Origin: PoT sp049331405
GTDB lineage: Bacteria; Planctomycetota; Planctomycetia; Isosphaerales; Isosphaeraceae
Reading direction: 5' to 3'
DNA: 64,000 nucleotides
Assembly: GCF_049331405.1 (NCBI RefSeq)
Contig: NZ_CP186274.1
Location: 1,302,001 to 1,366,000 of the forward strand
Under the pieces are notes generated by a model. It saw only the letters and a program-made list of their open reading frames with translations. It was not told where the DNA came from and made no database searches. Both the position numbers and the translations under genes were made by a program. Positions 63,056 through 64,000 of the stretch are shown here, piece by piece (the first letter of the stretch is position 1; every line of letters begins with the position of its first letter).

Positions 63056-64000
63056 ATGTCCACGAAGACGAGGATCGGCCTACCCGCGGGGGCCTCGACC
63101 CTGCCCGCGTGCTACTACAATGACCCCGACCTGTTCCGCAGGGAGTATGAGCGCTTCTTCTTCGGGATGTGGATCTACGCGGGGCGCGAGGAACAGGTGG
63201 AGTCCCCCGGCTCGTACCTGATCCGCGAGGTCGGCCCCGAGTCGATCATGATCGCCCGGGGGGAAGACGGGCGGCTCCGGGCCTTCTACAATGTCTGCCG
63301 CCACCGGGGGACCCGGATCTGCGAGGGGGAGGGGGGCAAGCTCGAAGGGCACAGCTTCCAGTGCCCCTATCACGCCTGGACTTATGACCTGCAAGGCCGG
63401 CTCATCGGCGCCCCGCACATGGACGTCGTCGAGGGGTTCCGCAAGGATGATTACCCACTCAAACCCGTCGGCCTGGCGACCTGGGACGGCCACATCTTCG
63501 TCAACCTGTCCGCGGCCCCGAGACCCTTCGAGGATCAGGTCGGCGGCCTGGTCGAGAAGTTCAAGCCCTGGGGGATGCAAGACCTTCGCCTCGGGCACCG
63601 GGTCGTCTACGACGTGAAGGCGAACTGGAAGCTGCTGATCCAGAATTACTCCGAGTGCCTGCACTGCCCGATCATCCACCCGGCCTTCCAGAAGCTCTCG
63701 CACTACCTCGACGGCGACAGCGAGCCCACGCACTGGGGCTATCTCGGCGGCAAGAACGACCTGAGGCCGGGGGTCGCGACGATCTCGAAAGACGGCCACC
63801 AGAGCCGGGACTACCTGCCGGGGCTCAAGGGGGCCGACCTCCGCCGGGTCTACTTCTACGCCGTGCTGCCGAACCTGCTCCTCACCCTGCTCCCCGACTA
63901 CATGGTGACGTACACCCTCTGGCCCAAGGCCGTCGACCGGACCCAGGTCGTCTGCGAGTGGCACTTCCATCGCAAGGAGGTCGCCCAGCCCGGCTTCGGG
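63056..64000 (+). CDS. Rieske non-heme iron ring-hydroxylating oxygenase alpha subunit, 3' end beyond the window
   Basis: 315 codons to the edge, no stop yet. The start at 63056 has GGAG nine bases upstream; the ATG three codons earlier overlaps it. The Rieske cluster ligands are Cys81, His83, Cys103 and His106 (NVCRHRGTRIC ... FQCPYHAWTY). The mononuclear iron site is Glu200-x2-His203-x4-His208 in QNYSECLHCPIIHP, with Glu in place of the usual Asp. The family hydroxylates or demethylates aromatic rings and quaternary amines. Choline/carnitine-type or phenylpropionate-type substrates are possible. It would need a reductase, not in view. Confidence 0.93.
   Translation, partial: MSTKTRIGLPAGASTLPACYYNDPDLFRREYERFFFGMWIYAGREEQVESPGSYLIREVGPESIMIARGEDGRLRAFYNVCRHRGTRICEGEGGKLEGHSFQCPYHAWTYDLQGRLIGAPHMDVVEGFRKDDYPLKPVGLATWDGHIFVNLSAAPRPFEDQVGGLVEKFKPWGMQDLRLGHRVVYDVKANWKLLIQNYSECLHCPIIHPAFQKLSHYLDGDSEPTHWGYLGGKNDLRPGVATISKDGHQSRDYLPGLKGADLRRVYFYAVLPNLLLTLLPDYMVTYTLWPKAVDRTQVVCEWHFHRKEVAQPGFG

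Overview
The window is G+C-rich bacterial DNA that reads as a chromosomal segment of a planctomycete, most likely of the Isosphaeraceae (Isosphaera, Singulisphaera, Paludisphaera, Tautonia, Aquisphaera). The main pointers are two pairs of Tat-exported DUF1501 proteins with planctomycete cytochrome (PSCyt1/DUF1549/DUF1553) proteins, a PVC-type membrane-bound dehydrogenase with HEAT repeats and a CxxCH heme site, and several sulfatase/alkaline-phosphatase superfamily proteins. An ECF sigma factor with a long carboxypeptidase-regulatory-like extension, a PEP-CTERM protein and a giant extracellular protein with an LEPR-like N-terminus support the same assignment. I saw no rRNA, tRNA, CRISPR array, insertion sequence or phage gene.

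Layout. 0.1-5.9 kb: a 1513-residue secreted beta-helix protein with three exact-period C-terminal repeats, then a PEP-CTERM surface protein. 6.0-10.9 kb: a leftward two-gene ATPase operon. Its second protein carries 15 almost identical 34-residue TPR modules, and a perfect 34-bp palindrome lies upstream. This pair is the best candidate for an unusual system. 11.1-13.6 kb: a secreted hypothetical protein, then a DUF1398 gene and a MarR regulator with a 24-bp palindromic operator. 13.9-23.2 kb: scattered metabolic and exported genes (ceramidase-like hydrolase, citrate synthase, SGNH hydrolase, enolase-superfamily enzyme, exported DsrE-like protein, WD40 protein, serine beta-lactamase-like hydrolase). 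23.8-27.2 kb: small hypothetical genes and an exported protein with three helix-hairpin-helix domains.

27.3-40.6 kb: a true formylglycine-type sulfatase reads left. Reading right are a short membrane protein, three alkaline-phosphatase-superfamily proteins with Thr nucleophiles, an SDR reductase, a zinc-ribbon/TPR membrane protein and an M48 metalloprotease translationally coupled to it. 40.5-51.2 kb, all leftward: a GntR/FCD regulator whose 3' end overlaps the M48 gene by 73 bp, the two PSCyt1-DUF1501 operons and a catalase-like protein. 51.7-57.1 kb, rightward: a DUF2809 membrane protein, a di-heme DUF1111 protein and the PVC dehydrogenase/cytochrome. 57.2-62.4 kb, leftward: a Ser/Thr kinase with an extracytoplasmic sensor region, followed by an ECF sigma factor fused to an export-like C-terminal region. 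A Rieske ring-hydroxylating oxygenase runs off the right edge.

No sequence search was run. Family names come from motifs and remembered family features. Several starts were moved inward to codons preceded by a good Shine-Dalgarno sequence; GTG or TTG starts are noted where they apply.
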